NCBI RefSeq assembly: GCF_001428525.1
Contig: NZ_LMHW01000012.1
Span: 62,114-126,113 of the forward strand
Direction: 5' to 3'
Origin: Flavobacterium sp. Root186
GTDB taxonomy: Bacteria > Bacteroidota > Bacteroidia > Flavobacteriales > Flavobacteriaceae
Length of the DNA stretch: 64,000 bases
Shown here one piece after another: positions 34,858-43,417 of the stretch (its first letter is position 1; each line of letters begins with the position of its first letter). Under the pieces are notes generated by a model. The model saw nothing but the letters and a program-made list of their open reading frames with translations. It was not told the origin of the DNA and did not search any database. The translations under genes were made by a program, and so were the position numbers.

Positions 34858-35721
34858 ATGAAAAAATATCCCATTTATAGTGTTCAGAATTTTAGCTGTA
34901 ATGATGTGCATCGCGATTTTTACGTCAATACTTTTGCAGAGCATTTAAAAAGCCACAGTTTTGTCGAAGAACCACATCGTCACGATTCGTATTTAATGGT
35001 ATTTTTTACAAAAGGTTCCGGATTGCACGAAGTCGATTTTGATCAATTCGAAATAAAAAAAGGAAGTTTATTTGTGCTGCAGCCAGGGCAAATGCATCAC
35101 TGGAGTTTATCTAAAGATGTTGAAGGCTTTGTAATTATATTTTCGCAGGAATTGTATAATTTGTATTTCGGACAAAAAAACATCAACGAATATAATTTTT
35201 ACCATTCTATTCATAACAGACCGGAAATGGTTTTTGAAGAAAAAGAAATCCCTAAAATCCTTCCTTATTTTGATTTACTGATTCAGGAAAACAATCAAAA
35301 TAATAAATATCAGCTGGATAAAATGCTGAATTTGTTAGATTCAATCCACATCGAAATTGCCCGTAAATACAGCGAGACATATTCGCATCAAACTCATTCG
35401 TACAACATTAAAATCAATAAGTTCGAATCGTTTTTAGAAGAATATTTCAGAACGGAAAAATTGCCTTCTTTCTATGCAGAAAAACTAAATATTACTTTGA
35501 AACATTTAAACAGAATCTGCAATGAAATTCTGCAAAAAACTGCCACAGAAGTTATCACAGACCGTGTAATCCTAGAAATAAAAAGAATGTTGATCGACAA
35601 ACAATTAGCCGTAAATGAAGTAGCATTCAAAGTAGGTTACGAAGATTACTCCTATTTCTCCCGATTCTTCAAAAAACAAACCGGATTGTCGCCAACTGAA
35701 TTTAGAAATACAGCGCTATAA
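34858..35721 (+). CDS. AraC family transcriptional regulator with N-terminal cupin
   Basis: 287 residues. A cupin sensor domain at about 30-130 (HRHDSYLMVFFTKGSG, LFVLQPGQMHHW) is followed by a two-part AraC helix-turn-helix (about 190-284: FYAEKLNITLKHLNRICNEILQK and VNEVAFKVGYEDYSYFSRFFKKQTGLSPTEFR). Metal or small-ligand sensing is inferred from the cupin. It is convergent with the YceI gene and the nearest AraC regulator to the YceI/pirin pair, so it may control them. Confidence 0.87.
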   Translation: MKKYPIYSVQNFSCNDVHRDFYVNTFAEHLKSHSFVEEPHRHDSYLMVFFTKGSGLHEVDFDQFEIKKGSLFVLQPGQMHHWSLSKDVEGFVIIFSQELYNLYFGQKNINEYNFYHSIHNRPEMVFEEKEIPKILPYFDLLIQENNQNNKYQLDKMLNLLDSIHIEIARKYSETYSHQTHSYNIKINKFESFLEEYFRTEKLPSFYAEKLNITLKHLNRICNEILQKTATEVITDRVILEIKRMLIDKQLAVNEVAFKVGYEDYSYFSRFFKKQTGLSPTEFRNTAL

Positions 35722-35758
35722 AAAAAACCTGCACTCCCGAGAAAAGGTGCAGGCTTCT
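35720..35758. terminator. Terminator between the AraC gene and YceI gene
   Basis: CCTGCAC (35728-35734) pairs with GTGCAGG (35747-35753); an A-run precedes it, favouring the minus strand. Confidence 0.7.
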
Positions 35759-35790
35759 TAACCAACCAAATTAAAACCTATTATAAAGTA

Positions 35791-36324
35791 TTAAGCTTGT
35801 TTTACAAATTGTAACTCAATGTTTAATTTTACTTCTTCACCAACTAAAACACCTCCAGTTTCAAGAGCTGAGTTCCAGTTTAAACCCCAATCTTTACGAT
35901 TAATTTTTCCTTCAATGCTTAAACCTACTTTTGTATTTCCCCAAGGATCAGTTAGGATTCCGCTATATTCTACAGGAAAAGTTACGCTTTTAGAAACACC
36001 TTTAATGTTTAAATCTCCAGTAATTTCATAGCTTCCTTCATTGATTTTTTTGAAAGAAGAAGCTTTGAAAGTTAATTTTGGATGATTCTCAGCATCAAAG
36101 AAATCGCCACTTCTTAAGTGCCCGTCTCTGTCTGCATTTGCAGTATCAATAGAAGCGATATCGCCAGAAAATTCGATTGCAGCATTTTCGAAGCTGTCTC
36201 CGTCTGTAGTAATTGTTGCATCGTAAGTTCCAAATTTTCCTGAAACATTTGTAAACATCATGTGTTTAACTTTAAAACCAATTTCTGAATGTGTTGGGTC
36301 AATTGACCATTTTGTAGTTGCCAT
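35791..36324 (-). CDS. YceI family protein
   Basis: 177 residues of the YceI lipocalin-like fold: WSIDPTHSEIGFKVKHMMFTNVSGKFG at the start, HLRSGDFFDAENHPKLTFKASSF in the middle, and DWGLNWNSALETGGVLVGEEVKLNIELQ at the end. The family binds polyisoprenoid-like ligands. No signal peptide is visible, so it is probably cytoplasmic. Its promoter shares an identical 21-bp block with the pirin gene. Confidence 0.92.
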   Translation of the reverse strand: MATTKWSIDPTHSEIGFKVKHMMFTNVSGKFGTYDATITTDGDSFENAAIEFSGDIASIDTANADRDGHLRSGDFFDAENHPKLTFKASSFKKINEGSYEITGDLNIKGVSKSVTFPVEYSGILTDPWGNTKVGLSIEGKINRKDWGLNWNSALETGGVLVGEEVKLNIELQFVKQA

Positions 36325-36362
36325 AATTTTATTTTTAAATAATTAATTTCATTTTGATAGGA

Positions 36363-36410
36363 CAAAGTTACTTCGGCTGTCTTCATTTGGCACTTAACCT
36401 AGATTAAGAA
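36363..36410 (-). promoter_or_regulatory. YceI promoter: -7 box and shared palindromic operator
   Basis: TAACTTTG (minus strand, 36363-36370) is the -7 box. The near-palindrome CTTAACCTAGATTAAG (36393-36408, inside an identical 21-bp block 36390-36410) is centred 30.5 bp upstream of the box edge, about position -44. There is no -33 TTG, which fits an activator-dependent promoter. Confidence 0.7.
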
Positions 36411-36475
36411 ATGAAAATGGAATAAATCGATCCCTAATTTGTCTTGTTTTTATTGTTTGAAAAATTGCTGTTGAA

Positions 36476-37192
36476 TTAATAGTTCATCGGAATGTCCATC
36501 AATAAAAATTCAGCATCTGTATTTGCTTTGATGTTTAAGATGTCAGTTCCTGAAATTCCAACAGCGTCACGAGTATTTAATTCCTGACCGTTAATCGTTA
36601 CATTTCCTTTTAAAACGAAAGCATAAACTCCGTTTCCTTCTTTTTTGATTTTATATTCAGTAGTTACGCCTGAGTCAAAATTTCCCATTTGAAACCAGGC
36701 ATCCTGGTGAATCCAAACGCCTTCATCATCAGCATTTGGAGATAAAATCTGAGACAGTTTATTATGTCTGTCTGCAACATCTAAAGTAATTTGCTGGTAA
36801 CGTGGCGTAACATTTCTTTTATTTGGAAACAACCAAATTTGCAATAATTTAGTCTGTTGATCAGCATTTGGGTTAAACTCACTATGCTGCACTCCGGTTC
36901 CTGCACTCATTACCTGAATATCACCATTTTTGATGATTTCAGTATTTCCCATGCTGTCTTTATGAGCCAAATCTCCTTCTAACGGAATGGTTATGATTTC
37001 CATATTATCGTGAGGATGTGTTCCAAATCCCATTCCGCCAGCAATTGTATCATCGTTTAAAACGCGAAGTGCACCAAACTGAATTCTATCCGGATTGTAC
37101 CAGCTTGCAAAACTAAAACTATGGTAAGCGTTAAGCCAGCCGTGGTTTGCATTTCCTCTTGTTTCTGCTTTGTGCAATATTATATTTTCCAT
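36476..37192 (-). CDS. Pirin family protein
   Basis: Start placed at 37192 (MENIILHKAETRGNANHGWL); a longer frame to 37243 would begin upstream of its own -7 box. That gives 238 residues. Bicupin with the pirin metal-ligand motif GFGTHPHDNMEIIT and GTGVQHSEFNP in the first cupin. Bacterial pirins include quercetinases and redox-sensing proteins; which applies here is unknown. It lies 151 bp upstream of the YceI gene on the same strand, each with its own promoter. Confidence 0.9.
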   Translation of the reverse strand: MENIILHKAETRGNANHGWLNAYHSFSFASWYNPDRIQFGALRVLNDDTIAGGMGFGTHPHDNMEIITIPLEGDLAHKDSMGNTEIIKNGDIQVMSAGTGVQHSEFNPNADQQTKLLQIWLFPNKRNVTPRYQQITLDVADRHNKLSQILSPNADDEGVWIHQDAWFQMGNFDSGVTTEYKIKKEGNGVYAFVLKGNVTINGQELNTRDAVGISGTDILNIKANTDAEFLLMDIPMNY

Positions 37193-37222
37193 GATTTTGT
37201 ACGTTTTGTTAATTTTATAGTA

Positions 37223-37270
37223 CAAAGATACCGCCAAGGTCAAGGAGAAGCACTTAACCTAGATTAAGAA
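37223..37270 (-). promoter_or_regulatory. Pirin promoter: -7 box and shared palindromic operator
   Basis: TATCTTTG (minus strand, 37223-37230) is the -7 box. CTTAACCTAGATTAAG at 37253-37268 lies in the same 21-bp identical block as at the YceI gene (37250-37270) and at exactly the same distance, 30.5 bp, from the box edge. Confidence 0.72.
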
Positions 37271-37279
37271 GTTTTTTTG

Positions 37280-37319
37280 AGAGGTTCAAAGGTTTAGAGT
37301 TGCAGAGGTTCAAAGGTTT
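37280..37319 (+). repeat. Octad tract of five units (ARAGGTTY)
   Basis: Five exactly phased 8-bp units (AGAGGTTC, AAAGGTTT, AGAGTTGC, AGAGGTTC, AAAGGTTT). No inverted partner is visible nearby. It begins ten bases after the pirin operator block. Confidence 0.65.
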
Positions 37320-37354
37320 TTTGGAGCAGAAATTTTGGTTTTCAAAAGAACTAT

Positions 37355-37422
37355 AGTCCTGCTATCCGCTATATCTTTTGCGGCGAACCCCGCCACAAAA
37401 GGATGCCGCTTCTATCAGGGCT
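37355..37422 (-). repeat. REP-like palindromic element, copy C (short subtype)
   Basis: A 68-bp element matching copy A at 4516 on the opposite strand, with ends AGTCCTG / CAGGGCT and the inner hairpin around TTTTGCGGCG / CGCCACAAAA. The one mismatch in the DNA stem becomes a G-U pair in a minus-strand RNA. Confidence 0.75.
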
Positions 37423-37478
37423 AAGCTAGAAATTTTATTTTCAGAAGTTGGATAAGTATAAAGGGATAAAGTTCCGTA

Positions 37479-37584
37479 GGAACAATACATATTGTAGGGA
37501 TGGATTTTAATCCGTTCTTCAAAGATTGGCGATATTGCATGAGGAGCTTCTTGCGGAGATCCCTCGTTCCTCGGGATGACAAGA
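37479..37584. repeat. Repeat island: GGATTTTAATCC element and GGGATGACAA element
   Basis: 37479-37516 (GGAACAATACAT...TTTTAATCCGTTC) resembles the pair at 47432-47521. It is followed by CTTCTTGCGGAGATCCCTCG and GGGATGACAA (37548-37582), a short element type I recall from other Bacteroidota. The 426-bp gap between pirin and the next gene holds only repeats. Confidence 0.55.
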
Positions 37585-37618
37585 TTGAGTAAATGAGGTT
37601 TGTATAAAAAAACTTGTA

Positions 37619-37975
37619 TTATTTAATTCTAATTAATTTTCCTTTTCCTGATGAAAAATCAAGATAATTCCCGCCACTTTTCTTATTATGAATGTAAAAT
37701 TGAATAGTATCTTTTTTGATTTGATCTTTACGAATACTTATAATTAAATCAGTATTTATGAAATTCTCCAACAGTATTACATTACCATATGAAATTTTTC
37801 CTTTTGGCATGTACTTGTTGTCAAAAATGAAAACACTGTCCTTAAAAGTAATTTTGTCTTTTTGGACGTATAATCCGTAGTCTTCTAATAAATAATTGTA
37901 ACGACCGTTAAGTTTATCTGCTTTCTGATTGAAGTTAATGGAAAGGAATATTATTATTAAAGCGAAATATTTCAT
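37619..37975 (-). CDS. Hypothetical exported protein
   Basis: 118 residues, not recognised. A hydrophobic N-terminus (MKYFALIIIFLSINF) looks like a signal peptide; the rest is rich in Lys, Tyr and Asn with alternating hydrophobics suggesting beta strands (GRYNYLLEDYGLYVQKDKITF). It lies six bases downstream of the RamB-like regulator gene on the same strand and is probably co-transcribed with it. Confidence 0.55.
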   Translation of the reverse strand: MKYFALIIIFLSINFNQKADKLNGRYNYLLEDYGLYVQKDKITFKDSVFIFDNKYMPKGKISYGNVILLENFINTDLIISIRKDQIKKDTIQFYIHNKKSGGNYLDFSSGKGKLIRIK

Positions 37976-37981
37976 AGGATT

Positions 37982-39463
37982 CTAACTAAATTGATTTATG
38001 AACTGTTGCACTACAATGTCCGTATTCTCATGACGTTTCTTTTTTTCTAAAACAATCGGAGGTGCGGCTCTTTCCAGGCAGTCTTTTACAGCACAAGTTT
38101 CGCACGTAACACCAACAATTCGTTTCACTAAAGGTTTTCCCTCAATGAATTTGAATTTCTTTTTCATTGCCGGATTAATTAAAATGCCGACAGAAATACT
38201 TCTGATAAAATTTTCTGCAAAAGGATCTTTTGTAGCCGATGAAAAAACTAAATACTCGTTTCCGCTATTGGCATAGCTTGAAATTTGCGCATCAAAAAAA
38301 TGAGATTTGTTTTGTTTAATGGCTTCGTCAATCGTTTTAACCGAAACCCATCTTCTGCAATAATGTTCGTTGGTTTCGTTGGCATGTGGTTCCTGCTGAT
38401 GCGTAATATGTAATTCCTTATTGATTTGGTAAACATCCGAACCTACGCGGTGAGATAATCTTAGAAAGAATAGGTTTTTCAGCTGAAAATCTTTCGGCAA
38501 CAAATTGGTTAATCTTTGATAGAAAGATTCTGGTGAAACTTCGAAACTTTCTATTAATTGAACAAATTCTTCTGGTTTTGGATTCTCGTTTTCTAGGAAA
38601 TTATTGATTTTGTCAACGACTAATTTTCTGGGAAGTATTAAAGCACCCGCAAAATAAGACGCGTAAAAATTATTTAAAACCTGATCGAAATTTTCAAACT
38701 TAATCCAGCTGAAAGTCAATAATCGATCGGAGATTTTTAAATAATTATAAGCAATTTCTTTTGCTAAAATAAAAGCTTTCTGTGGAGCGTCGAGTTCTGT
38801 AGAAAGTAATAAAGTTTTGCTTTTTGGAACATAAATCGAACGTAAATCGTCTAAAGCTTCCTGATCTGTAAAAGCAATCTCTTTTATATTGTATTCGTAT
38901 TCTTCTTTTAGAATATCTTCTAATTCTTCAATACTAATTTTAGAATCCAGATTAATTTGAAACGACTTCGAAAACGCAATTACTTTTTCTTCTAAATCTT
39001 CAAAATAATTACTATGTGCTTCCTGATACGAGCGTAGAGCTGCCAAAAAGAAACTTTCACGGCTTAGATTATAATGCTGAGCAATTTCGATAATGGTACT
39101 AATAAACGCATTGACTTTGGCTGGGGCATTGGCAATAATGTCAATTAAATCGGCCTCCTGAATCCCGAAAAGCTCAAGCGGAATCTCTTTTAATATTCCT
39201 GATTTTAAGATTTCGCCAATCGGAGCAAGGTTGTTATCGAGTTTTAAAGACACCATTTGGTCGTAAGTCACATCCAAATGTTCGCAGAGAAGCAAAATTT
39301 TATCTGTTTTTGGATATTTTTTTCCTTTTTCAATCTCGTTTAAATACGATTTTGAAAGATTTGTCAATTTGGCTAAGCCAAAAAGAGACAGGTTTTTTTG
39401 CGTACGAACCTGCTTCAATTTTAGTCCGAAGATCAGCTTTATATAGTCTTTTTCGATATCCAT
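37982..39463 (-). CDS. XRE-family regulator with IrrE-like and DUF2083 domains (RamB/ScfR architecture)
   Basis: 493 residues: an N-terminal XRE helix-turn-helix (about 8-65, LKQVRTQKNLSLFGLAKLTN), a central ImmA/IrrE-like region (LLSTELDAPQKAFILAKEIAYNYL), and a C-terminal DUF2083-type part with Cys residues (GVTCETCAVKDC). This domain order is that of RamB of Corynebacterium and Mycobacterium, which controls acetate and glyoxylate genes, and of ScfR-type regulators. Here it is divergent from aceB-aceA, which fits that role. The IrrE region lacks an evident HExxH motif. The gene's promoter places transcription close to the ATG. Confidence 0.85.
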   Translation of the reverse strand: MDIEKDYIKLIFGLKLKQVRTQKNLSLFGLAKLTNLSKSYLNEIEKGKKYPKTDKILLLCEHLDVTYDQMVSLKLDNNLAPIGEILKSGILKEIPLELFGIQEADLIDIIANAPAKVNAFISTIIEIAQHYNLSRESFFLAALRSYQEAHSNYFEDLEEKVIAFSKSFQINLDSKISIEELEDILKEEYEYNIKEIAFTDQEALDDLRSIYVPKSKTLLLSTELDAPQKAFILAKEIAYNYLKISDRLLTFSWIKFENFDQVLNNFYASYFAGALILPRKLVVDKINNFLENENPKPEEFVQLIESFEVSPESFYQRLTNLLPKDFQLKNLFFLRLSHRVGSDVYQINKELHITHQQEPHANETNEHYCRRWVSVKTIDEAIKQNKSHFFDAQISSYANSGNEYLVFSSATKDPFAENFIRSISVGILINPAMKKKFKFIEGKPLVKRIVGVTCETCAVKDCLERAAPPIVLEKKKRHENTDIVVQQFINQFS

Positions 39464-39467
39464 GAAT

Positions 39468-39498
39468 CAAATATAGCTATTATAAAAATAATCGCCAA
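39468..39498 (-). promoter_or_regulatory. Promoter of the RamB-like regulator gene
   Basis: Minus strand: TTG (39496-39498), 20 bp, TATATTTG (39468-39475). The -7 box ends only four bases before the ATG at 39463, so the transcript would be leaderless or nearly so. Confidence 0.65.
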
Positions 39499-39517
39499 AA
39501 AATTATTTTTAATATTT

Positions 39518-39531
39518 AGCGAACGTTCGCT
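39518..39531. promoter_or_regulatory. Perfect 14-bp palindrome between regulator and aceB
   Basis: AGCGAACGTTCGCT, unusually GC-rich for its surroundings, overlaps the aceB -33 TTG by one base and lies 20 bp upstream of the regulator's -33 TTG. It is a strong operator candidate. Confidence 0.65.
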
Positions 39532-39561
39532 TGTTTTGTAAAAAACTTTTTTCTAATATTG
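39531..39561 (+). promoter_or_regulatory. Promoter of aceB
   Basis: TTG (39531-39533), 20 bp, TAATATTG (39554-39561; one mismatch to TAnnTTTG). It lies about 100 bp before the aceB ATG. Confidence 0.5.
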
Positions 39562-39661
39562 TGGTGTAGAAATTATTAGATATCAGATTGTTATGGTTTA
39601 GTGTTTTGAAAAACAAACAAACGATTCAATTGTTTCTAAATAAAAATTAAAAACCACAGCT

Positions 39662-41263
39662 ATGAAAAACCAAATTGAAATTACCGAAACGGCGATGGAA
39701 TTTTTAGCCGAAAAGAAGCTTCTTTATCCAAAGATCTGGACAGAAGAAGCGATTGTTTTTATAATTGAATTGCATAGAAAATTCGAATCACAGCGAAAAC
39801 TATTGCTTTTACAGCGCGAGCAAAAACAAGTCACTTTTGATCAGGGAATCATGCCGGTTTTTATTGCGGAAACCAAAAGTATCAGAGAAGGCAGTTGGAC
39901 GGCTGGTGAAATTCCAAAAGATTTATTAGATCGAAGAGTAGAAATTACTGGACCGGTTGATCGCAAAATGATAATCAATGCTTTGAATTCTGGTGCCAAG
40001 ACTTTTATGGCGGATTTTGAAGACAGTACTTCACCAACCTGGCAAAATTTGATGGAGGGACAGCTGAATTTAATCGATGCGGTTAACAAAACAATTACGT
40101 ATACCGATTTGGTGAAACAAAAGTCCTATCATTTAAATGAAAAAATTGCAACGCTTATTGTACGTCCGAGAGGTTTGCATTTGCCGGAAAAGCATGTTTT
40201 AATTGAAGGAAATGAAGTTTCGGGTTCTTTGGTAGATTTCGGTTTGTATGTTTTTCATAATCATAAACGACTTTTAGAAAACAATTCTGGACCGTATTTC
40301 TACATTCCGAAATTGGAACATTATCTTGAAGCACGCTGGTGGAATAATGTTATTGATTTTACCGAGGATTATTTGAAACTGAAACGCGGCACTATAAAAG
40401 TGACGGTTTTAATTGAGACTATCACGGCAAGTTTTCAGCTGGATGAAATTATTTATGAATTGAAAGAACATATCGTTGGCTTGAACTGCGGACGCTGGGA
40501 TTATATTTTCTCCTACATCAAAAAGTTTAGAAAAAATCCAAAATTCATTGTTCCGGATCGTGATCAGGTAAATATGACTTCGCCTTTTATGAATGCCTAT
40601 TCAAATTTGGTAATTCAAAGATGTCATAAAAGAGGAATTCATGCGATTGGCGGAATGGCAGCGCAGATTCCGATTCGAAATAATGAAGAAGCCAATGCAA
40701 TTGCTTTTGCAAAAGTAAAAACCGATAAAGAACGCGAAGTAAAAAATGGCCACGACGGAACCTGGGTGGCACATCCGGATTTGGTTTCATTGGCAAAAGA
40801 AATTTTTGATAAAGGTATGCCGACTCCAAATCAAATTCATATTAAAAGAGAACATCGAAAAATTACAGAAGCTGATTTGATTGAACCACCAATTGGAATC
40901 ATTACTGAAAATGGTGTTCGAAAAAATATCAACGTAGGAGTTTTGTACTTGGCTTCATGGCTGAATGGACAGGGCGCTGCGGCATTGCATAATTTAATGG
41001 AAGATGCAGCAACGGCTGAAATTTCGAGATCGCAATTGTGGCAGTGGCTTCAGAATAAAGTGGTTTTGGATAATGGACAAAAATTAGATTTGGCTTATTA
41101 TCATGAATTGGCTTTAGATGAATTCCGAAAAATAAAAGAGGAATTAGGTGAAGAAAATTACGAAAAACAGCAATTTCCGTTGGCTGAAAAGGTACTGGAA
41201 AGATTAGTAGTAAATACTGATTTCGTTGATTTCTTAACTATTCCGTGTTACAAATATTTATAA
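39662..41263 (+). CDS. aceB: Malate synthase A
   Basis: Glyoxylate-shunt enzyme: glyoxylate plus acetyl-CoA to malate. 533 residues, typical of the AceB type. Visible are the FMADFEDSTSPTW segment (catalytic site region), VRPRGLHLPEKH, VTVLIETITASFQLDEI, GLNCGRWDYIFSYIKKF, GGMAAQIPI and NGHDGTWVAHPDLV near residue 370. It precedes aceA by 155 bp on the same strand. Expression should rise on acetate or fatty acids, inferred from function and the adjacent RamB-like regulator. Confidence 0.96.
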   Translation: MKNQIEITETAMEFLAEKKLLYPKIWTEEAIVFIIELHRKFESQRKLLLLQREQKQVTFDQGIMPVFIAETKSIREGSWTAGEIPKDLLDRRVEITGPVDRKMIINALNSGAKTFMADFEDSTSPTWQNLMEGQLNLIDAVNKTITYTDLVKQKSYHLNEKIATLIVRPRGLHLPEKHVLIEGNEVSGSLVDFGLYVFHNHKRLLENNSGPYFYIPKLEHYLEARWWNNVIDFTEDYLKLKRGTIKVTVLIETITASFQLDEIIYELKEHIVGLNCGRWDYIFSYIKKFRKNPKFIVPDRDQVNMTSPFMNAYSNLVIQRCHKRGIHAIGGMAAQIPIRNNEEANAIAFAKVKTDKEREVKNGHDGTWVAHPDLVSLAKEIFDKGMPTPNQIHIKREHRKITEADLIEPPIGIITENGVRKNINVGVLYLASWLNGQGAAALHNLMEDAATAEISRSQLWQWLQNKVVLDNGQKLDLAYYHELALDEFRKIKEELGEENYEKQQFPLAEKVLERLVVNTDFVDFLTIPCYKYL

Positions 41264-41274
41264 GAAAAAAATCC

Positions 41275-41336
41275 ACTAAATCTGCGAGATCTGCGGGCGA
41301 ATAATTTTTCACGCAGATTTAGCAGATCATGCAGAT
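41275..41336. repeat. CTAAATCTGC/GCAGATTTAG inverted element
   Basis: CTAAATCTGC and GCAGATTTAG form an inverted pair across a GCGGGCGAATAATTTTTCACGC centre, followed by a second GCAGAT. A related CACGCAGATT fragment occurs at 45066. It lies between aceB and aceA. Confidence 0.5.
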
Positions 41337-41418
41337 AAAAATAACAAACTCAAAGAAAAATTGAGTCTCAGTTTAGAACTGAAAACTTTACTCACTAACC
41401 ACTTAACTTAAACTATTT

Positions 41419-42699
41419 ATGAAAACAACAGAAGACAGAACTCAGGAATTGATTAACGATTGGATAACGAACCCGAGATGGAAAGGTGTTGAACGTCCTT
41501 ATACTGCGAGTGAAGTAGTTACACTTCAGGGGTCTTATCATATTGAGCATTCTATTGCAAAAATAGGGGCACAAAAATTATGGAGAAAGTTAAAAAGTCA
41601 GGATTATGTAGCTGGTTTGGGAGCGTTGACTGGAAATCAGGCAATTCAGGAAGTTGATGCAGGTTTAGAGGCGATTTATTTAAGCGGATGGCAGGTTGCT
41701 GCCGACGCAAATCTGGCAGGAGAAATGTATCCTGACCAATCGCTTTATCCGGTAAACAGCGTTCCGATGGTGGTAAAAAAGATCAACAACGCTTTATTGC
41801 GTGCCGATCAGATTCAGACTGTAAATAAAATTGAAGATAAAAAAGATTATTTAGTTCCAATTGTGGCTGATGCCGAAGCAGGTTTTGGAGGAAACCTAAA
41901 TGCTTTCGAATTAATGAAATCTATGATTGAAGCGGGAGCTTCCGGAGTTCATTTTGAAGATCAATTGAGTTCTGCTAAAAAGTGTGGACATTTGGGTGGA
42001 AAGGTTTTGGTTCCAACTCAGGAAGCGATAAATAAATTAATTGCAGCGCGTTTGGCAGCAGATGTTATGGGGGTTTCAACTTTGATAGTTGCCAGAACAG
42101 ATGCTGATGCAGCAAATTTATTAACAAGCGACGCAGACCCAAGAGACAGGAAATTTTTAACTGGAGAAAAAACGGCTGAAGGTTTCTTCTACGTAAATAA
42201 CGGAATCGAGCAGGGAATTGCAAGAGGTTTAAGCTACGCACCTTACGCCGATTTGATTTGGATGGAAACCAGTAATCCGGATTTAGAATTTGCAAGAAAG
42301 TTTGCGACAGCAATGAAAAAAGAATTCCCGGATAAAATGCTGGCATACAATTGTTCGCCATCTTTCAATTGGGCTGCTAAATTAACGGTTACTGAAATGG
42401 AAACATTTAGAGAAGATTTAGCGGCTATGGGGTATAAATTCCAATTCATTACTTTGGCGGGTTTCCATGCTTTGAATACCAGTATGTTCGAATTGTCTAA
42501 AGCCTACAAAGAACGAGGAATGGCAGGATATTCTGAATTACAGGAACGTGAATTCGCTTTGCAGAAAAACGGATTCAGAGCAGTAAAACATCAGGCTTTT
42601 GTAGGAACTTCTTATTTTGATGCCGTTCAGAATACGGTGATGATAGGAAGATCATCAATCACAGCAATGAAACATTCTACGGAGGTTGAGCAATTTTAA
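41419..42699 (+). CDS. aceA: Isocitrate lyase
   Basis: First enzyme of the glyoxylate shunt: isocitrate to glyoxylate plus succinate. 426 residues. The catalytic signature [13 protein letters not shown] with its Cys is at about residue 190. Other landmarks are [44 protein letters not shown] and [12 protein letters not shown]. It is on the same strand as aceB and ends in a strong terminator; the 155-bp gap contains a repeat but no clear promoter. Confidence 0.96.
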   Translation: MKTTEDRTQELINDWITNPRWKGVERPYTASEVVTLQGSYHIEHSIAKIGAQKLWRKLKSQDYVAGLGALTGNQAIQEVDAGLEAIYLSGWQVAADANLAGEMYPDQSLYPVNSVPMVVKKINNALLRADQIQTVNKIEDKKDYLVPIVADAEAGFGGNLNAFELMKSMIEAGASGVHFEDQLSSAKKCGHLGGKVLVPTQEAINKLIAARLAADVMGVSTLIVARTDADAANLLTSDADPRDRKFLTGEKTAEGFFYVNNGIEQGIARGLSYAPYADLIWMETSNPDLEFARKFATAMKKEFPDKMLAYNCSPSFNWAAKLTVTEMETFREDLAAMGYKFQFITLAGFHALNTSMFELSKAYKERGMAGYSELQEREFALQKNGFRAVKHQAFVGTSYFDAVQNTVMIGRSSITAMKHSTEVEQF

Positions 42700-42705
42700 T
42701 TCAAA

Positions 42706-42745
42706 AAAGACCTAGTTCAACATTGAACTAGGTCTTTGATTTTTT
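42706..42745 (+). terminator. Terminator of aceA
   Basis: Perfect 15-bp stem AAAGACCTAGTTCAA / TTGAACTAGGTCTTT (42706-42720, 42723-42737) followed by T. Confidence 0.92.
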
Positions 42746-42835
42746 ACCATTAAGATATTAAGAAAGTTAAGCTTTATGTGCTTAAAAAATAAGAAAGATT
42801 AAGTCTAGCTTAATGAATCTTAATATCTTAATGGT
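42746..42835. repeat. ATTAAGA-type inverted tract between aceA and the Crp gene
   Basis: Left arm 42746-42774 begins ACCATTAAGATATTAAGA and right arm 42807-42835 is its near-exact complement, ending CTTAATATCTTAATGGT. The arms are made of ATTAAGA-type units. Confidence 0.7.
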
Positions 42836-42841
42836 TTAATT

Positions 42842-43417
42842 TTACTTTTTCAAAAGCCTTGCTTTCATTTTGCTGAAGAATTCGGGCGTTACGCCAATGA
42901 AAGAAGCGATTTGTTTTTGAGGAACTTTGTGGACCAATGTTCCGTATTTCTTAGTAAATTTTTCAAAACGTTCTTCGGCGGGTAAACTTAAATTGTCCAT
43001 TAATCGCTGTTGATTAGCGACTAATGAGTTTTCAATTAGAATTCTAAAAAAGCGTTCCAGTTTTGGAATCTCAATAAACAATTGATCCTGATTTTCTTTG
43101 GATAAAGAAACAACTTCGGCTTCTTCCAAAACCTCAATAAAAAGCTGTCCAGGTTTTTGCGAAAAATAACTGTACATATCACTCATCCACCAGCCTTCGC
43201 AGGCAAAAGATAAAACATGTTCCACAATATTATCGTTGATATTGAAACTTCTTAAAATTCCCGAGTTTACAAAATAGGAATGTTTACAGACTTCGCCGGC
43301 GTTTAATAAGATCGTTTTGGCTTTATAAGTATTCGTTTCTAGTTTAGATAAAAAAAGTGTTTGTTCCTCTGGTGTCAAAGAAACATGTTTGGCAATATTT
43401 TCAAGAATTAATGCCAT
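42842..43417 (-). CDS. Crp/Fnr family transcriptional regulator
   Basis: 191 residues. The cyclic-nucleotide-binding-like sensor domain covers about 20-130 (TILLNAGEVCKHSYFVNSGILRSF, WWMSDMYSYFSQKPG), and a short helix-turn-helix region ends the protein (VPQKQIASFIGVTPEFFSKMKARLLKK). This is the short Bacteroidota type; no Fnr-like Cys cluster is visible. The ATG overlaps the stop of the preceding gene by one base, indicating translational coupling. Confidence 0.88.
   Translation of the reverse strand: MALILENIAKHVSLTPEEQTLFLSKLETNTYKAKTILLNAGEVCKHSYFVNSGILRSFNINDNIVEHVLSFACEGWWMSDMYSYFSQKPGQLFIEVLEEAEVVSLSKENQDQLFIEIPKLERFFRILIENSLVANQQRLMDNLSLPAEERFEKFTKKYGTLVHKVPQKQIASFIGVTPEFFSKMKARLLKK

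Noticed and set aside
37193..37243. 17-codon extension of pirin
   Set aside because: It starts upstream of the gene's -7 box and adds no pirin sequence.
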